Of a DNA stretch of 23,158 nt, positions 21,219-23,158 are shown in pieces (position 1 is the stretch's first letter; each line of letters starts with the position of its first letter). The notes under the pieces were generated by a model. The model did not search any database. It saw only the letters and a program-made list of their open reading frames with translations, and had not been told where the DNA came from. The DNA is from Sporichthyaceae bacterium (GTDB lineage Bacteria > Actinomycetota > Actinomycetes > JACCUZ01): NCBI GenBank assembly GCA_013698395.1, contig JACCUZ010000229.1, positions 1 to 23,158 of the forward strand. Direction: 5' to 3'. A program made the position numbers and the translations under genes.

Positions 21219-22499
21219 TCAGGGCTGGCCCCCGCTGCGCACCATCTCTCGGCTCACTGCCCGGTGGGGAGCCAGGTCCCGGACCTCCCGCTGCAGCTGG
21301 AGCCCGCTAACTCGGGCGAGCACGACGGCGGCCACGACGGCCGCAACGGCCGACACCACGCCACCCAGGATGATGCTCCACCGAGCCCCGAACGCCTCCG
21401 CCACCGCACCCACCAACGGCGCACCGATGGGGGTTCCGCCGAAGAACACGGCCATGTACAGCGCCATCACCCGGCCCCGCATCACCGGGTCGACGCCGAG
21501 CTGCATGGTGGAGTTCGCGGCGGTGATGAAGGTCAGTGCCGAGATCCCGACGGGAACGAGCAGCAGGGCGAAGAGCAGGTACGTCGGCATCAGCGCCGCC
21601 AGCACCTCGATCAAGCCAAAGGCCAGAGCGGCCAGGAGGAGAAGCCGCAACCGGGGCCGGCCGCGGCGGGCCGCGAGCAGGGCACCGGCGAGGGAGCCGA
21701 GGGCCATGACCGAGCCGAGCAGGCCGAACTGTCCGGCGCCCTTGTCGAACACCTCGGTCGCCATAAGCGCTGTGGTCAGCTGGAAGTTCAGCCCGAAGGT
21801 GCCCACGAAGAACACCAGCGCCATGACAGTGACCAGATCGGGGCGGCTGCGTACGTAGCGGATGCCTTCGCGCACCTGACCTCGGGCCCTTAGCGCCCGT
21901 GGTGACGGCGCCAGGGCGTCGGGATCCATGCGCATCAGCGCAGCGATGACCGCGACGAAGGACAGCGCGTTGAGCAGGAAGACGGGTCCAGTGTCGAAGA
22001 ACTCGATCAGCAGCCCGGCTGACGCCGGCCCGAGCACCCGGCCCAGGTTGAACGATGCGCTGTTGAGCCCCACGGCGTTGGGCAGGTCGTCTGGGCCGAC
22101 GATCTCGACGACGAAAGAGTGCCTGGCCGGGTTGTCGACTGCGGTGCCGATGCCGAGCAGTGCGGCGAGGACGTACACGTGCCAGACCTCGACGAGACCG
22201 GTGACGTCGAGCAGTCCCAGGGCAACAGCCACGGTGCCCATGAACGCCTGGGTGACGATGAGCAGCCGGCGCTTGGAGTAGCGGTCCGCGAGGGTGCCTG
22301 CCAGCGGCCCGATCAGCAGCATCGGCAGGAACTGCAGGCCCGTGGTGATGCCGAGGGCGACCCCCGAGTTGTCGGTCAGCTGGAGGACCAGCCAGTCCTG
22401 GGCGACGCGCTGCATCCAGGTGCCCGTGTTCGAGACGACACCACCGGCGTAGTAGATGCGGTAGTTGCGGTTGCGCAATGAGCGAAAGGTGGGGCTCAT
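21219..22499 (-). CDS. MFS exporter (EntS/MFS_3 type)
   Basis: 426 residues from ATG 22499 (MSPTFRSLRNRNYRIYYAGGVVSNTGTWMQRVAQDWLVLQLT). The opening 'SLRNRNYR...GxxxSxxGTWMQ' and LGITTGLQFLPMLLIGPLAGTLADRYSKRR are typical of the MFS_3 group with siderophore and drug exporters. About 12 hydrophobic segments are visible. The C-terminal tail is short and charged. Its ATG overlaps the TGA of the upstream MarR gene by four bases (ATGA), so regulator and exporter are translationally coupled. The likely role is drug or metabolite efflux, induced when MarR binds the compound. Confidence 0.92.
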   Translation of the reverse strand: MSPTFRSLRNRNYRIYYAGGVVSNTGTWMQRVAQDWLVLQLTDNSGVALGITTGLQFLPMLLIGPLAGTLADRYSKRRLLIVTQAFMGTVAVALGLLDVTGLVEVWHVYVLAALLGIGTAVDNPARHSFVVEIVGPDDLPNAVGLNSASFNLGRVLGPASAGLLIEFFDTGPVFLLNALSFVAVIAALMRMDPDALAPSPRALRARGQVREGIRYVRSRPDLVTVMALVFFVGTFGLNFQLTTALMATEVFDKGAGQFGLLGSVMALGSLAGALLAARRGRPRLRLLLLAALAFGLIEVLAALMPTYLLFALLLVPVGISALTFITAANSTMQLGVDPVMRGRVMALYMAVFFGGTPIGAPLVGAVAEAFGARWSIILGGVVSAVAAVVAAVVLARVSGLQLQREVRDLAPHRAVSREMVRSGGQP

Positions 22500-22927
22500 G
22501 CCTCTGTCAGGCGGTCCATGACGGCGGCCGCCGCCCGCAGGACCTCGCGGTCCTCCGGGCTGAGCTCAGCGAGACGTCGCGCCAGCCATGCCTCGCGCCG
22601 CCGCCGGTCGTCGCGGATCAGGTCCCGGGCTGCGCGGGTCAGCGTGACGACGTGCTGGCGGCCGTCGGTGTCGTGGGGCGTGCGCTCGATGAGACCTCGG
22701 TCCTCCAGACCAGCCAGGATTCGAGTCATCGACGGGGGCTGGACCTTCTCGTGGGCGGCCAGCTCGCGGGGGGTGAGCGGCCCATGGCGCTCGAGAGTCC
22801 CGAGGGTCGCCAGCTGGGTCAGGCTCAGGCCGTCGTCGGACCGCTCGGCTCGCAACCGCCGCGTCAGCCGCATCACCGAGACCCGCAACGTGCTCGCCAG
22901 CTCGGCGGTACGCAGCACGGCAGGCAC
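22496..22927 (-). CDS. MarR-family transcriptional regulator
   Basis: 143 residues from GTG 22927 (VPAVLRTAELASTLRVSVMRLTRRLRAE). The winged helix-turn-helix runs from LSLTQLATLGTLERHGPLTPRELAAHEKVQPPSMTRILAGLEDRGLI to HVVTLTRAA, with a DGRQH wing. C-terminal helices (AWLARRLAELSPEDREVLRAAAAVMDRL) complete the dimerisation core. It precedes and overlaps the MFS exporter gene, a standard autoregulated efflux pair. A perfect 8-3-8 inverted repeat lies 14 bases upstream of the start and is the likely operator. Confidence 0.93.
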   Translation of the reverse strand: MPAVLRTAELASTLRVSVMRLTRRLRAERSDDGLSLTQLATLGTLERHGPLTPRELAAHEKVQPPSMTRILAGLEDRGLIERTPHDTDGRQHVVTLTRAARDLIRDDRRRREAWLARRLAELSPEDREVLRAAAAVMDRLTEA

Positions 22928-22941
22928 ACCACCACCCTAAC

Positions 22942-22960
22942 TCATTAGCCCCGCTAATGA
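22942..22960. promoter_or_regulatory. Probable MarR operator (perfect inverted repeat)
   Basis: TCATTAGC (22942-22949) and GCTAATGA (22953-22960) are perfect inverted repeats separated by CCC. The site is AT-rich against its surroundings and lies just upstream of the MarR start, where binding would block its own promoter. Size and symmetry fit MarR-family operators. Confidence 0.75.
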
Positions 22961-22979
22961 CTTGGGGTGCCGGAGCGTT

Positions 22980-22997
22980 GACCACGTATACGTGGTC
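22980..22997. promoter_or_regulatory. Second perfect 18-bp palindrome upstream of the MarR gene
   Basis: GACCACGTATACGTGGTC is a perfect palindrome with no spacer, starting 19 bases beyond the MarR operator. It differs in sequence from that operator, so it may bind another regulator or mark the flank of the neighbouring insertion element. No third copy is seen in the window. Confidence 0.5.
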
Positions 22998-23036
22998 GAT
23001 GCACGCTGCGCTGGGCGTCTACGCCTGCTGAAGCGG

Positions 23037-23158
23037 GGCGGATTCACGCGGTCGTCGCAACACGGCACTATGCGACTGCGGTTAAGAGTAGTTCGTTGAG
23101 GGCTTCGGCCGGGGTGGCCCAGTTGAGGGTCTTTCGGGGTCGGCCGTTGAGCTCGGCG
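23037..23158. mobile_element. End of an IS30-family insertion sequence, truncated by the window edge
   Basis: From about 23037 the plus strand reads GGCGGATTCACGCGGTCGTC then GCAACA, which matches the pattern of the IS30 terminal inverted repeat (GATTCA, GGTC and CGCAACA at the same spacing). The transposase stop lies just inside it. Together they mark the right end of the element. The flank (22998-23036) shows no other gene, and no target duplication can be checked because the other end is outside the window. Confidence 0.7.
23068..23158 (-). CDS. IS30-family transposase, C-terminal fragment (5' part outside window)
   Basis: The minus strand from the window edge reads AELNGRPRKTLNW, then ATPAEALNELL, and stops at TAG in 23068-23070. 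'LNxRPRKTLxWxTPAEAL' is the familiar C-terminal signature of IS30-family DDE transposases. Only the last 29 complete codons are visible, so I cannot tell whether the transposase is intact. Confidence 0.85.
   Translation of the reverse strand, partial: AELNGRPRKTLNWATPAEALNELLLTAVA

Noticed and set aside
1..23158. CRISPR arrays, tRNA or rRNA genes, prophage or a defence island
   Set aside because: No regularly spaced repeats, no cloverleaf or rRNA-like sequence, and no phage or defence genes were seen on either strand.

Overview
The window is high-GC DNA from an actinobacterium (Actinomycetota). Evidence: pervasive G/C third codon positions, many GTG starts, an IdeR-type iron regulator, a mycothiol-dependent-type (maleylpyruvate isomerase family) enzyme, a ppk1-mutT1 pair, a UdgX-type uracil-DNA binding protein, a pdxH / citrate synthase / serC neighbourhood, and a cell-wall NlpC/P60 gene behind a c-di-AMP (ydaO-type) riboswitch. 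I cannot resolve the order or genus from sequence alone. Most of the window is ordinary chromosomal housekeeping. The right edge enters an IS30-family insertion sequence.

Layout. 1-666 (-): 5' part of a BNR/Asp-box beta-propeller gene running off the left edge. About 700-1194 (+): a hypothetical protein with an unresolved start. 1254-5272: a c-di-GMP pair (GAF-EAL on -, GAF-PAS-GGDEF on +) around a Gfo/Idh/MocA oxidoreductase whose 3' end looks frameshifted at a GC-rich hairpin. 5332-5628 (-): a small alpha-helical protein. 5695-8798 (+): ppk1 and a two-domain MutT1-like Nudix/phosphatase gene, closed by a strong hairpin. 8859-9683 (-): NlpC/P60 protein with a TTG start and a c-di-AMP riboswitch leader. 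10005-11014 (-): ideR-like regulator translationally coupled to a rhodanese. 11074-11697 (+): udgX. 11780-12024: a gene-free block with several strong helices, a possible 12-codon leader ORF and terminator-like hairpins, which is the best candidate for an undescribed RNA. 12015-12671 (-): pdxH. 12804-15104 (+): citrate synthase and serC. 15263-18577 (-): MFS transporter, SAM methyltransferase and a membrane-anchored propeller protein as a tight operon. 18717-21206 (-): a mycothiol-family enzyme, a SolA-like flavin oxidase, a ThpR/LigT RNA phosphodiesterase and a 27-residue membrane microprotein, mostly overlapping or closely spaced. 21219-22927 (-): MarR regulator plus MFS exporter, with a perfect operator-like palindrome upstream. 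23037-23158: end of an IS30-family element.

The observations most worth checking are the structured block after udgX, a pair of about 92-bp dispersed palindromic repeats (15165-15256 and 18616-18707) that align without gaps in inverted orientation, the UdgX protein with an intact KRRIH motif, the riboswitch-controlled TTG-started NlpC/P60 gene, and the hairpin-associated frameshift in the oxidoreductase. I see no CRISPR array, no tRNA or rRNA gene and no obvious new defence system.
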